A stretch of 64,000 bases of DNA, taken from positions 124,001 through 188,000 of the forward strand of contig CAVWFR010000024.1 in the NCBI GenBank assembly GCA_963754305.1. The letters run 5' to 3'. Positions 17,079-26,204 of the stretch are shown here, piece after piece. The stretch's first letter is position 1. Each line of letters begins with the position of its first letter. This DNA is from DATEDA01 sp963754305 (GTDB lineage Bacteria > Pseudomonadota > Gammaproteobacteria > Burkholderiales > SG8-39). Made by a program: the position numbers and the translations under genes. The notes beneath the pieces were generated by a model, which did not search any database, was not told the origin of the DNA, and was given only the letters and a program-made list of their open reading frames with translations.

Positions 17079-17816
17079 TCAGCGAGCGACTTCTCGCGAC
17101 GACGGTCGCCCCACCACCGGGGGCTCGATCTCTCGCTCGAGCATCGTGCGGTAGACGAGCCCGGCAAGCCCGGCGCCAACAAGCGGAGCAAGCCAAAAAA
17201 GCCAAAGCTGCTGGATATAATCAATCCCGGCGAATAGGGCCGGAGCCGTGCTGCGGGCGGGATTGACTGACGTGTTTGTGACCGGAATGCTGATCAAATG
17301 AATGAGCGTAAGAGCGAGCCCGATCGTGAGGCCGGCGAATCCGACCGGCGCGCGGCTATGAGTCGCGCCGAGGATCACGATCAGAAACATGAAGGTCATA
17401 ACGACCTCGGTGACCATCGCGGCGCCCAGACCGTACCCGCCGGGCGATAGCGACCCAAAGCCGTTCGACGCGAAGCCTGCAGACGGATCGAAACCCGCGC
17501 GGCCGGTCGCGATGACATACAGGACCGCCGCGCCGAGGATCGCGCCTGCGAGCTGCGCGAGCCAATAGGGCAGGAGATACGAACCCGGGAAGCGCCCACC
17601 CGCCCACACCCCGAAGGACACGGCTGGATTGAAGTGACCGCCGGAAATCGGCCCCAAGGCATAAGCCGCGGTTAGGACCGTGAGGCCGAACGCTAGCGAG
17701 ACGCCCATGAAACCGATGCCGAGGTCCGGAAACGACGCAGCCAGCACCGCCGAGCCGCAGCCTCCGAGCACCAGCCAGAACGTACCGATGAATTCAGCAA
17801 GGAGCTTCGCGGGCAT
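17079..17816 (-). CDS. aqpZ: Aquaporin Z (water channel)
   Basis: A 245-residue major intrinsic protein with six predicted helices and the two NPA half-helices at residues 63-65 (GGHFNPAVSFG) and 185-187 (TSVNPARST). The selectivity filter residues expected for a water channel are present: H173 (LIHLISIPVTN) and R188 after the second NPA. Length and start (MPAKLLAEFIGTFWLVLGGCG) match AqpZ. It sits alone between decayed genes. The C-terminal tail (after residue 225) is short and charged. Its job is rapid water flux across the inner membrane under osmotic change. Confidence 0.93.
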   Translation of the reverse strand: MPAKLLAEFIGTFWLVLGGCGSAVLAASFPDLGIGFMGVSLAFGLTVLTAAYALGPISGGHFNPAVSFGVWAGGRFPGSYLLPYWLAQLAGAILGAAVLYVIATGRAGFDPSAGFASNGFGSLSPGGYGLGAAMVTEVVMTFMFLIVILGATHSRAPVGFAGLTIGLALTLIHLISIPVTNTSVNPARSTAPALFAGIDYIQQLWLFWLAPLVGAGLAGLVYRTMLEREIEPPVVGRPSSREVAR

Positions 17817-17894
17817 GGCGGATTTCCTGGTTGGACGCGCGCCGCGAATGTTGCGCCCAGCTCATGGCATTGGCAAGTCAAAATAACGTGCCCG

Positions 17895-18115
17895 TCCGAG
17901 ATGGCCGTCACGACGATCCAGGATGAGCCGAGCGTGGTTTTCAGCTGGCGGAATACCGCCATCGTCATGTTTGGGCGAGCCACCCGGGCCGGGCGGGCCG
18001 TAGCCGAGCTTGCCGGGTTCGCACGTGGAGTCGATTAACTGCTTGACGCGTTTCACCGGCAGATCCGGCCGGACGACCAAGAGGTTCGAGAACGCCACGA
18101 GCGGCGCGACCGGGC
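17895..18115 (-). pseudogene. Bug/TctC receptor gene fragment
   Basis: The minus strand encodes VAFSNLLVVRPDLPVKRVKQ, then LIDSTCEPGKLGYGPPGPGG. This matches the middle of Bug receptors (pattern VLVV-P-LPVKSVKELI, then PGKL-YGS-G-G). The family continuation MTMAVFRQLKTT follows in another frame, so a frameshift lies near 17960-17970. The N-terminal lobe, signal peptide and C-terminus are absent. It is a relic wedged between aqpZ and an NTF2-like gene. Confidence 0.6.
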
Positions 18116-18139
18116 TCGATGGCTTTTCGGTCGGCCAAT

Positions 18140-18517
18140 TTACGCTGCCGGAAGCGGAACCGAGGCAAGCATCACCATCCGCCACAGGCCATCGCGACGG
18201 ACCCAAGTCGCCCCATATCGCGAGTGGATTGTCCGATCTTGACCGCGAAAGAAGATTTCCATCCTCATCAGGCCGGTCATCACCGCACAATCACCATACA
18301 CGCGTCCCACGCGATCGCGGAGCTCTATCGCCTTGTACTTGAGATCGCCCGAGCGAAGACCAGCGAGATAGTTGGCCTTCGAATCCACTTCCCGCACCGT
18401 GGAGTGGATGTACTGCAGGTCCTCGTCCAGGAGCTCATCGATCATCTTGACATCGCCGCGGAGGAGCGCGTCGCGACGCATGTCGTCTAGGGCGAAGAGA
18501 TCCCGCTCGCTTGTCAT
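18140..18517 (-). CDS. NTF2-like/DUF4440-type small protein
   Basis: A 125-residue protein with the cone-shaped NTF2-like fold pattern: an N-terminal helix pair (LDDMRRDALLRGDVKMIDEL), the LLDEDLQYIHSTV strand, then RVYGDCAVMTGLMRMEIFF and a C-terminal RYGATWVRRDGLWRMVMLAS strand. The Asp-Tyr-His segment and the W-x-R/K-x-DGLW motif are typical of SnoaL/DUF4440 members, which serve as small isomerases, hydratases or pocket proteins. The neighbours are relics, so there is no functional context. GTAAGAACATG at the start shows only a weak ribosome site. Confidence 0.75.
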   Translation of the reverse strand: MTSERDLFALDDMRRDALLRGDVKMIDELLDEDLQYIHSTVREVDSKANYLAGLRSGDLKYKAIELRDRVGRVYGDCAVMTGLMRMEIFFRGQDRTIHSRYGATWVRRDGLWRMVMLASVPLPAA

Positions 18518-18580
18518 GTTCTTACCTCGCTAAAGGTCGTTGCGGTAACTCTTTGAACGCTGCGCCGGCGCCTCTAACTC

Positions 18581-18896
18581 ATGCCACGCCGGAATGTTGC
18601 CAAAGGTCTCTTGGTAGCCGTCGGAAAAACCCTCGATAACGTTCCCGAACAGATCCCCACAGTAGACGAGACGGTACGACGCCCGGGCTTCACCAATCCG
18701 GTGCACGGCTTCGGCGAGGATGCGGCGGGCGAACTGTATGCACTCAGTTACCAACACACCGGCCAACGGCACTGGCGGCATCGTCTACCAGATCACCGCC
18801 GTGCCCGAGCCTGCTACCTGGCTCAGCCTAGGCCTTGGCGCGCTGGTCCTCCTGGCGATCGCTCGGCGCAGGCGGGCCAACGTCCGCACGCCCTGA
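18581..18896 (+). pseudogene. Remnant of an exported PEP-CTERM protein, possibly a PQQ-type sugar dehydrogenase
   Basis: The 3' part (18738-18896) encodes a 52-residue tail. It contains VYQITAVPEPATW, a hydrophobic helix (LSLGLGALVLLAIA) and RRRR near the end: a canonical PEP-CTERM sorting signal recognised by exosortase. Upstream, in a different frame, lies NPVHGFGEDAAGELYALSYQ, which resembles the last blade of PQQ-dependent glucose/sorbosone dehydrogenases. The two pieces would join through one frameshift near 18735-18745. Nothing of the rest of the enzyme remains, so this is a 3' remnant. Confidence 0.55.
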
Positions 18897-19552
18897 AGGC
18901 ACCATCGCCGGCACGCGCGAGCGGCTGCCACAGCTTGCAGACCTTCGGCGCCCTCATGATTCCCCTTTTCGCATTTTTCCAACCCATGCGAGCGCTGCGG
19001 CCACGTCGCTGCGGCTGGCCCCGTGCATTCTGCCTCTCTTGTCGCGAACGTCATCGAACGCGACTCGCGCGTGCTGTTCTATCCAGCGGAGCCCGCGCCG
19101 GACGCGGACGCCCGGCGCGACGATTACGAGGGGTTTCTTTGCCATGCTTGCTCATCAATCGAAGTACGGCACGCCACGGCGCTCAAGGCAAGCAGATTCG
19201 CGGCGCGATTGTGAGCTCGCGGCTTTGGGCAAACGCCCGCGAGCGGTATGTTGACGAGTTCCGTTCGGAACTGCAACGTAAAGAGACTCTGTCGTGCACC
19301 ACTGCAAGTGCTTGAGAAGTGATCGGAGTCAATGAGGGGTCGATCTCCCAAGCCTTCGCGGCGGACCGCACCACAGCGATCGGAAGCCGGACTTCGCGAA
19401 GAGTCGTGACAACGCTTGCGTCCCAGGACGCAAGAGGCAGGGCTAGCGGGAGCTTGCGCACGTTGAACCTCCGCTCACGAAGTGAAGATTTATTTCCTCA
19501 CGCCTTGTGGTCGGTCTGACTACTCCTGCCAGCGAGTACCCCGCTGCCCGCA
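18897..19552. other. Region without a convincing gene
   Basis: Short open frames occur on both strands, but none has domain-like composition or a good ribosome site. The stretch separates the PEP-CTERM relic from the SulP gene and presumably holds the SulP promoter near its right end. Confidence 0.45.
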
Positions 19553-21793
19553 ATGGTAGGATCCGCCGCCCGTCCCGGCTGCAATCACCCCCCGACCATG
19601 CGGCCTTCCCTGCAGTCGCTTCGCGGCGATCTCCCCGGCGGACTCGTCACTGCGATCGCCAGCCTTGCCTTCGCGCTGACCTTCGGCATGGTCGCGCTTG
19701 CACCTCTCGGTCCGGAGCGGGCCGAGCTCGGCATCCGCGCGGGCCTCATCGCGGCGATCGTCGGCAATCTCGTCGCCTCCGCGTTCACCGGAACGGCCCT
19801 GCCGATGAGCGGACCGCGCGCTTCCATCACTCTCGTGCAAGGTGCGTTCGTCGCCGGCCTGGTCGCAGACCCAGCCTTCGGCGTCGACGAGGTCCTCACC
19901 CTCAGCGCTCTGTGCGTCGCCTGCGCCGGCGTCTTCCAGATCCTGTTCGGGGCGCTGCGATTCGGTACGCTCATCAAGTTCGTCCCGTATCCGGTCGTCG
20001 CGGGCTTCATGTGCGGCGTCGCCGTGCTGATCGTGCTCGCCCAGGTGCCGCACGTCCTGGGCGTCGCATCCAACGTGCTGCGCACGCCGGGACTCGGCTG
20101 GGTCGGCGCGGTGCAGCCCTGGACTGCACTCGTGAGCCTTGCCACGGCGGGCATGGTATTCGTCGCGGCGCCGCGTTCGCGGCGCCTTCCGGCGGCGCTG
20201 GTCGGGTTGCTGGGTGGCACCGCGCTCTACTACGCGTTGCGCATCACGGTCGCCGACGCTGCGCTCGGGCCGACGGTCGGCGCGCTGCCGACCAGCCTCC
20301 CGCTGCCGACGGCACTCGACAGCACGCTCAGCCTACTCGGGACGCCAGCGGCCGGAAGGCATCTGTTCGCGCTCGTGGCCAGCGCCGCGGTGATCGCGAT
20401 CATCGGCACGCTGGATTCGCTGCTCGGCGCCGCAGCGATCGACAACATCACGGAAACGCGCCACCGCGCGAACCGCGAGCTCGTCGCGCAGGGCCTGGGC
20501 AACGTGGCCTCCGCGCTCTTCGGCGGCGTCGCGATCGCGCTTTCGCCGGCGCAGGCGATCGCCGGATGGCGCGCCGGCGGCCGGACCCAGGCGACGAGCT
20601 ACGTCTCGTCAGCGGCGCTGCTCGCGCTGATGGTCGGCGGCGCGGGCGTGCTCTCGGAGCTACCGATCGCGGTGCTCGCGGGAATCATGCTCGTGGTCGC
20701 CTGGAACCTGATCGACACCTGGACGCGGAGCCTGCTGCGACGTCTGGTCGCCAACGTCCGCGACCGGCTCGCCTGGTCGAGCGCGGCGGTCGTCGTTCTG
20801 GTCGGGGGAGCGATGGTCGCGATCAATTTCGTCGTCGCGGTAATCGCAGGTCTCTTCCTGTCGATGGCGCTGTTCATCGCGGCCGTGAATCGCTCGCTGG
20901 TGCGAACGGTGCTCGACGGCGCCGCACGGCCGTCACGTCGGGTCTATGGCGCCGCGGAGGAGCAGCGGCTGGCTCCGAGCCGGAACCGCATCAAGCTCGT
21001 CGAGCTGCAGGGCGCGCTGTTCTTCGGCAGCACCGAGCGCCTGAGCACCGAAGTCGAAGCGCTCGCAAAGGCCGCCGACTACGTCATCCTCGATCTGAGG
21101 CGCGTGACCGACATCGACGCCACGGGCGCCCTCGTGCTCGAGCAGTTGGTGAAGCGCCAGCAGGCGGCGGGCGTGCACGTGGCGCTCGCCGGGGTCACGC
21201 CGAAGGGCCGGCACGGCACGGCGCTCGTCGCCAGCGGGACCTTTCTCTCGCACGAAACGAGGCGCTGGTTCATCGATGCCGACCGGGCGATCGAGTGGGC
21301 CGAGCGGCGGTTGCTCCGTGAGGTCGAGCACGGCCCGCGCCGCGAGATCCCGCTCGAGGAGCTAGCCCTGATGACCGGCCTCGATGCGCAGGAAGTCGCA
21401 CTCGTGCGGGAACAGCTCAGGCGGCAGGAGCTCGATCCGGACGAGATCCTGTTCCGCGAGGGTGAGTCCGGTGATCGCCTCTACGTTCTAGCGCGCGGCG
21501 CCGTGTCGATCGTGGTCCACGGCAGCGACGGCGCCAACAGCCGCCTCGTAACTTTCGCGCCGGGTTCGATCTTCGGCGAGGCCGCTCTGTTCGACGGTAA
21601 TGAGCGTTCGGCGAGCGCAATCGCGGCTGAGGATGCAGTGGTCTACAGCCTCTCGCGCACGACGCTCGCCGCATTGGCGGTCACTTATCCCGCGCTGGCG
21701 AACAAACTGCTGTTTAACCTCGGCCGTCACCTTTCGGGCCGCCTTCGCCAGACGACCGCGTCGCTTCGCGAGGTGGACGAGCCCTTGCGCTGA
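19553..21793 (+). CDS. SulP-family anion transporter fused to STAS and cyclic-nucleotide-binding domains
   Basis: A 746-residue inner-membrane protein. Residues about 25-430 form the SulP transporter core (LRGDLPGGLVTAIASLAFAL at the first helix; GPRASITLVQGAFVAG; conserved IDNITETRHR loop near 305). Residues about 475-575 form a STAS domain (LVELQGALFFGSTERL; VILDLRRVTDIDATGALVLE). Residues about 610-735 form a cNMP-binding domain (FREGESGDRLYVLARGAVSI; GSIFGEAALFDGNERSASA). SulP proteins move sulfate, bicarbonate or other anions; the STAS domain controls them, and the added cNMP domain suggests nucleotide gating. A second ATG at 19598 (MRPSLQSLRGD) is an equally likely start. No partner gene is adjacent. 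Confidence 0.88.
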   Translation: MVGSAARPGCNHPPTMRPSLQSLRGDLPGGLVTAIASLAFALTFGMVALAPLGPERAELGIRAGLIAAIVGNLVASAFTGTALPMSGPRASITLVQGAFVAGLVADPAFGVDEVLTLSALCVACAGVFQILFGALRFGTLIKFVPYPVVAGFMCGVAVLIVLAQVPHVLGVASNVLRTPGLGWVGAVQPWTALVSLATAGMVFVAAPRSRRLPAALVGLLGGTALYYALRITVADAALGPTVGALPTSLPLPTALDSTLSLLGTPAAGRHLFALVASAAVIAIIGTLDSLLGAAAIDNITETRHRANRELVAQGLGNVASALFGGVAIALSPAQAIAGWRAGGRTQATSYVSSAALLALMVGGAGVLSELPIAVLAGIMLVVAWNLIDTWTRSLLRRLVANVRDRLAWSSAAVVVLVGGAMVAINFVVAVIAGLFLSMALFIAAVNRSLVRTVLDGAARPSRRVYGAAEEQRLAPSRNRIKLVELQGALFFGSTERLSTEVEALAKAADYVILDLRRVTDIDATGALVLEQLVKRQQAAGVHVALAGVTPKGRHGTALVASGTFLSHETRRWFIDADRAIEWAERRLLREVEHGPRREIPLEELALMTGLDAQEVALVREQLRRQELDPDEILFREGESGDRLYVLARGAVSIVVHGSDGANSRLVTFAPGSIFGEAALFDGNERSASAIAAEDAVVYSLSRTTLAALAVTYPALANKLLFNLGRHLSGRLRQTTASLREVDEPLR

Positions 21794-22156
21794 CTTGCCG
21801 CCTGCCCAGTCACGCCCTTGAAGGCTGGTTTTGTGTCGAGGTCGACACGCAGCGATATCCACTGACCCCTATAGCGGTCGCGCGCTCAGAACGCCTGGCA
21901 CGACGCTGAGCTTGTACCGATCTCGCGCTCGGCGTGAGCGCACGTGCACTGCCGGCATGGGCGTAAAAGCACCACGCCCTTCGGCCTACAACCGGCGGTT
22001 TACCCAATGCACGGGATGGGCGAACGCGTTCGCGGGCTATCCGTGCTCGCGACCTCTTCCTAGAGTTGCAACCGTAGGCTCGTCGTCTATTGCCGGCGCA
22101 GGAGTCTGCAAAAGCCGGTTGAATCTCTCCAACCATCCACTCGAAGGAGTTTTGTC
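21794..22156. other. Intergenic region
   Basis: No coding frame with recognisable features is seen. It separates the SulP gene from a small secreted protein and should contain the latter's promoter. The ribosome site GAAGGAG lies at the right end, about ten bases before ATG 22157. Confidence 0.4.
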
Positions 22157-22579
22157 ATGAACGCAAGCAAGTTCGTCGCTGCAGTTGCTTTTTTGGGTCT
22201 CTCGACCGCCGGGGGTGGTGCGCATGCTTTCGGGAATGCGTGCCGAAACGTGACATTTACGGTCAATAACAACTTCACTCAACCGATCACGGTCGAGCGG
22301 TTCGAGCTCTGGTCGGCGTCAGAAGGTCGCTGGTTGAACGAGAACTTTCGGGACGTAGTGGTTCCCGCCCGCGCGCAGGGCTTCGTGGTTCGCCAGGGCG
22401 AAACGGTCGAATACGCCGAGAACGACCGGATCGAGCAGATTCGGGTCTCTTTTCGGCGGTTCGTGGACAACGATCCCGACGGCCCGGGCGGATGGATTGC
22501 CGGGACCCGGATCGATGGCGACATCACCAGTCCTGTCTGCGTTGCCAACAAGCGATACAACGCGACGATCAATCCCTGA
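22157..22579 (+). CDS. Small secreted protein of unknown function
   Basis: A 140-residue protein that I do not recognise. A clear Sec signal peptide ends at Ala24 (GGGAHA before FGNAC). The mature part is rich in beta-type residues (RNVTFTVNNNFTQPITVERF) and has two cysteines (C29 and one near residue 131) that could form a disulfide between the ends. The ribosome site GAAGGAG precedes ATG 22157. The pattern is that of a small periplasmic or extracellular beta-sandwich protein. The neighbours give no functional hint; a LysR fragment lies on the other strand downstream. Confidence 0.75.
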   Translation: MNASKFVAAVAFLGLSTAGGGAHAFGNACRNVTFTVNNNFTQPITVERFELWSASEGRWLNENFRDVVVPARAQGFVVRQGETVEYAENDRIEQIRVSFRRFVDNDPDGPGGWIAGTRIDGDITSPVCVANKRYNATINP

Positions 22580-22641
22580 GCGGCATGGCGAGGTGACGGG
22601 AGGCCTGGACGGCTCCCGTTGCCAGCCGCCTGGGAGCACCT

Positions 22642-23085
22642 TCAGCCCCTTCGCGCCAGCAGCTTCCCATGCCATTCCTTCTGTTCGATCAGGTCGACAA
22701 CCTGGTCTAGGATCATCCGCATCAGAACGCGCGCGGCCAGGGTGGGCTGTCCGTGCTTGCGGACCGCCATAGATAACGTCCAGCTGATCACCGGGTCGCG
22801 AATGTGCGCAAAGCCGAAGGCCGCCGTGTCGGCCGCGCCCCGCAACCCGGTGCGCGCAAGGAACATCGCGCCAACGCCGTCGCGCACTAGGCTGCGGGTC
22901 AGCGCGTGTCCGTTCACCTCCATCACGATGTTCGGCCGTATTCCAGCATCGTGATAGGCCTGTTCGATGAGCAGCCGCATGCCTTGGGACGCGCTCGGCA
23001 CGATCACCGGCAACCGGGCCATCTCGCGCAACGAAAGGCGGGGAGCTGTTCGGCCTTGCTCCCTCTGACGGCCGCAAGTCCTCAA
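22642..23085 (-). pseudogene. LysR-type regulator, C-terminal fragment only
   Basis: The frame encodes about 130 residues of the second half of a LysR effector-binding domain: LREMARLPVIVPSASQGMRL, NIVMEVNGHALTRSLVRDG, then GVGAMFLARTGL and a C-terminal helix. The DNA-binding helix-turn-helix and the first lobe are missing, and no related sequence continues upstream in any frame. The gene is 5'-truncated and cannot work as a regulator. Its former target is unknown. Confidence 0.7.
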
Positions 23086-23676
23086 GCAATCGCGTTCACC
23101 GCCGGACGGGCGTGCCGGCTAATGCCCCGGGCTTTGGCACCGTATTCAAACCGGAAGCTTGGACCGCTGGGCAGCGTAGGGGGAGAAGCGGTCTTGGGCG
23201 GAGACGTCGTGGCCTGCAACACAGGTTGGTTCGCATTCTTCAGGAAGAACCCGCCGGGCCCGTAGCTGTCATTGAGCGAGGTTCCGTCGTGGAGTCACGC
23301 GTGCGGCGCGAGGCATCCCGGACAGGCGGAAGGTACGTGGTTCAGGAAGTCGCGCGACGGCGCGTCGCTGTCGTCACCGACGATCAAGGGGTGAATCGTC
23401 ATACCGATAGCCGAGCGCGTCGACAACGGGAATGCGTGCGCAAAGAAACGCCCGCGATGCGGCGAAGACCACTCTCGGGTGCCAGCGACTCGCACCGAAA
23501 AAGATACACCAGGAGCAAGTTCTCTTTTCTCGCTCCCGCTTTCCCAATATCGCCTTTTTTCTGGCGCCCGCACGCTCCCGTCGTTCCGCGTCAGCCATAC
23601 TCGGAAAAGACGATGCTGCTCGCCCGGGCTTTTTTTTGCACGCTTCTTCGAACTAACCACCATCGTGGAGGAGTCC
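23086..23676. other. Region with coding-like relic sequence but no assignable gene
   Basis: On the minus strand a frame with protein-like composition (YGPGGFFLKNANQPVLQATT, then a Pro/Thr-rich stretch) runs between about 23090 and 23275, but it has no start and is interrupted by stops. I do not recognise it. The right part holds the leader of the tannase-family gene, whose GGAGGAG ribosome site lies just before 23677. Confidence 0.35.
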
Positions 23677-25299
23677 ATGAGACTGACCCTTGGCGCTCTC
23701 GCCGTTTCGACTGCGTTGATGACCGTCCCTGCATTTGCCGATGACAAGCATCGCAACAAGCGCGGCCAGCGGGCGATTCCGTGTGCGGCGTTGCTGAGTC
23801 TCCATCTCGCCAACACGACGATCATCACCGCCGAGACGATTCCTGCCGGAGCGTTCGATCCGCCTGGGGCGACGCCGCCGTTCACTGATCTGCCCGAATT
23901 TTGTAGGGTCGTCGGAACGATCAAGCCCGTAGCCAATTCGGAGATCGGCTTCGAAGTCTGGATGCCGGTCGACTGGAACGGCAAGTTCAATGGCGTCGGT
24001 TCTGGCGGGTCCGCGGGGGCGATCGCATACGCCTCATTGCGCGGCTCGCTCCTGCGCAAGTACGCCGCGATGGCAACCGACAATGGCCATATCGGCAGCA
24101 ACTGGAACTTTGCCAACCCGCCGACCGGAGATCCCGAAAAGGTGATCGACTTCGGGTATCGAGCGCAGCACCTGAGCACCGTCGCGGCGAAGTCGATCGT
24201 GCGCGGGTTCTACGGCGAACGGCCGAAGTACTCGTACTTCACCGGTTGCTCACAAGGCGGTCATCACGGGTTGATGGAAGCGGAGCGCTTTCCGGAGGAC
24301 TACGACGGTATCGTCGCCGGCGATCCGGCAAACGATTGGACCAACTTGATGATTGCCGAGCTGTGGACCGGTGCGGTGTCGACGCTGAAAGGCCCCGCGA
24401 GCGACCTTCCGCAAGCCAAGTTGGATTTGGTGCACGATGCGGTGCTGCAGGCTTGCGATGCGAATGACGGCGTGCGCGATGGCGTGCTCGAGAATCCTCG
24501 CACGTGCGAGTTCAATCCCGCCGTGCTTCAGTGCCAGGGACCCGACAGTCCGACATGTCTCACCGCCGAGCAGCTCCAGGCGGTTCAGTTGATTTATCAA
24601 GGTCCACGCAATCCGCGCACCGGCAAGCTGATCTATCCCGGGCTGCCGGTCGGCAGCGAGGAAGCCTGGCGACAGGTCCTCGTCGGTCAGCCGGCGCCCG
24701 GCGGGAGCTCGAACTCGTTCTTCCGCGACGGCGTGTTCAATGATCCTAACTGGGATCCACTCTCGTTCGACTACGACACCGATACGGCACTCACGCAAAG
24801 CAAGCCCGCGGCCGGCGAGACGTGGGAGTCGGCCCTCGATGCCGACAGCGCAGATCTTCGCGGGCTCAAGTGGCGCGGCGCCAAGCTGATCATGTACCAC
24901 GGCTTGTCCGATCCGTTTATCACTCCGTGGACGTCGACCGACTATTACGAGCGGGTTATCGCGCGCTTTAAGGGCCGGCGCGAATCGCGCGCAGAAGCGA
25001 TCGAAGAAGTGCAGGACTTCGCGCGTTTGTTCCTGGTGCCGGGGTTATACCACTGCGTCGGCGGGCCGGGAGCAACGACGTTCGACATGCTCTCTGCGCT
25101 CGAAGATTGGGTCGAGAAAGGCGAGGCGCCGAAAAGAGTGATCGCCTCGCGCGTCGTGGATAGCGTCGTCGAGCGGACGCGGCCGCTGTGCCCGTACCCG
25201 CGGGTGGCGACTTACAACGGATCGGGCGACACGGACGACGCCGAGAGCTTCCGCTGCCGCCTGCCCCCGAGCGAGCGAGCACGACGGCACGACGACTAG
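23677..25299 (+). CDS. Tannase/feruloyl esterase family protein (secreted)
   Basis: A 540-residue secreted alpha/beta hydrolase. ATG 23677 follows GGAGGAG and begins a Sec signal peptide (LGALAVSTALMTVPAFA). The family's CS-D-HC arrangement, in which catalytic Ser and His are each next to cysteines that form a disulfide, is complete: C191-S192 in FTGCSQGGHH, D412 in GLSDPFI, and H459-C460 in GLYHCVGG. The lid region (about 230-400) has extra cysteines and a DNDGVRDG-type calcium-like loop (DANDGVRDGV). Such enzymes release gallate, ferulate or other phenolic acids from plant esters; some relatives hydrolyse MHET. The exact substrate is unknown. The upstream open frame before 23677 is not part of the protein. 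Confidence 0.88.
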   Translation: MRLTLGALAVSTALMTVPAFADDKHRNKRGQRAIPCAALLSLHLANTTIITAETIPAGAFDPPGATPPFTDLPEFCRVVGTIKPVANSEIGFEVWMPVDWNGKFNGVGSGGSAGAIAYASLRGSLLRKYAAMATDNGHIGSNWNFANPPTGDPEKVIDFGYRAQHLSTVAAKSIVRGFYGERPKYSYFTGCSQGGHHGLMEAERFPEDYDGIVAGDPANDWTNLMIAELWTGAVSTLKGPASDLPQAKLDLVHDAVLQACDANDGVRDGVLENPRTCEFNPAVLQCQGPDSPTCLTAEQLQAVQLIYQGPRNPRTGKLIYPGLPVGSEEAWRQVLVGQPAPGGSSNSFFRDGVFNDPNWDPLSFDYDTDTALTQSKPAAGETWESALDADSADLRGLKWRGAKLIMYHGLSDPFITPWTSTDYYERVIARFKGRRESRAEAIEEVQDFARLFLVPGLYHCVGGPGATTFDMLSALEDWVEKGEAPKRVIASRVVDSVVERTRPLCPYPRVATYNGSGDTDDAESFRCRLPPSERARRHDD

Positions 25300-25989
25300 G
25301 CGCGCGGGTCGCGGCGCGCGTGGGGTTGTGGCAGGACCAAGCATGTTGCGCGCCCTCCGCCGGCACAGTGCACCAGGAAGATGCGCTTGGCATCTCCAAG
25401 TGCGAACGGGGCGCGGTCGAAATGATTTCGCGGGGCGAAGTGATTCGAACACTCGCTCCCCCCGGCACCCCAGGCAGCGCCCGAAACCAGCCTGATCAGC
25501 CACTTAGATCGGAACTGTCCCGGATATTTCCGGTTCTGCCCCGTTCAGAAGCCAAGTAGTTGAGTTGCGTCGGGAAGAAACGGAATCTCCCGGCGGAGCT
25601 TCTCGAGAGTCGGCTGGCTCTCGCCGGCGTTCAGCGCCCGGATCGTCGCCACGCCACGCCTGTGGCGCTCCTCGCCGGAGGATGGCGCAGAAGCAGCGCC
25701 GGCGCGGGTTACTAGCAGAGTAACAGTGCAGCGACGAGCGTGTCAGCGGTCCTGACAGTGCCGCTCGGGCTGGTCATTTTCACCCCCCACTGCGTCAAAC
25801 AGCACGACTCCATGCCGCTCCACGGGGTGACGATCGGAGTGCAGGATCTGGTGCGTGTACGCACATCCCCAGCCGGTGCCGATCGATAAAGTCCTGTTCA
25901 ACACGCAGCGAGTTCCCGATACGAAGAGTTGTGTGGAACGCATGGAAGTGAACCTACTCTCAACCACTAACCTAGAAAGGGACCTACCG
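25300..25989. other. Intergenic region containing a tRNA-Pro fragment
   Basis: No intact gene is visible in these 690 bases. A 25-base piece identical to the 3' portion of the tRNA-Pro at 55185 lies at 25431-25455. A minus-strand stretch near 25547-25660 reads VATIRALNAGESQPTLEKLR, then REIPFLPDATQLLGF and a stop; it looks like the end of an unidentified protein. The right end holds the promoter and GAAAGGGAC ribosome site of the small secreted protein at 25990. Confidence 0.45.
25431..25455. repeat. 25-nt direct repeat of the tRNA-Pro 3' region (candidate attachment site)
   Basis: These 25 bases are identical, in the same orientation, to 55189-55213, which encode the acceptor 3' strand and T-arm of the tRNA-Pro(GGG) gene without its CCA. 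Weaker similarity continues for about 20 bases (CCCC, then GCACCCCA) and then fades. The fragment cannot fold into a tRNA. Duplication of a tRNA 3' end as a direct repeat is the classical footprint of integration by a tyrosine recombinase; that origin is inference. Confidence 0.6.
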
Positions 25990-26193
25990 ATGAAACGCAA
26001 CCTGATCGCCCTCACCGTCATCACCCTCGGCCTGGCCGGCAACGCCGCCTTCGCCGAGCCCACGCTCGACCTCTACGGGTCGCAGGAAGGCGTGAAGTTC
26101 AGCGTGCCCGAGACGACCTCCTACCAGGCCGTCCCGCAAGCCGGCACCACCCGTCTCACCGAGCGCGACGAGTTCCAGCCGTTCAACCCGTAA
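25990..26193 (+). CDS. Tiny secreted protein (67 aa), first of a pair
   Basis: ATG 25990 follows an AAAGGGAC ribosome site. The N-terminus is a clean Sec signal peptide (two basic residues, LIALTVITLGLAGNAAFA) leaving a mature peptide of about 45 residues, EPTLDLYGSQEGVKFSVPET onward, ending FQPFNP. There are no cysteines and no transmembrane segment in the mature part. I do not recognise a family. It lies 61 bases upstream of a second tiny secreted protein on the same strand, with a strong hairpin between them, so the two are probably co-transcribed. The tannase-family gene upstream is on the same strand but 690 bases away. Confidence 0.7.
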   Translation: MKRNLIALTVITLGLAGNAAFAEPTLDLYGSQEGVKFSVPETTSYQAVPQAGTTRLTERDEFQPFNP

Positions 26194-26204
26194 CCTGCCG
26201 CGGC

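Noticed and set aside
18954..19145. 63-residue minus-strand frame as a small gene
   Set aside because: It has no convincing ribosome site, no recognisable features and a composition similar to the overlapping frames.
25431..25455. Functional tRNA-Pro at this position
   Set aside because: Only the acceptor 3' strand and T-arm are preserved; there is no anticodon stem and no CCA. It is kept as a repeat, not as a tRNA.
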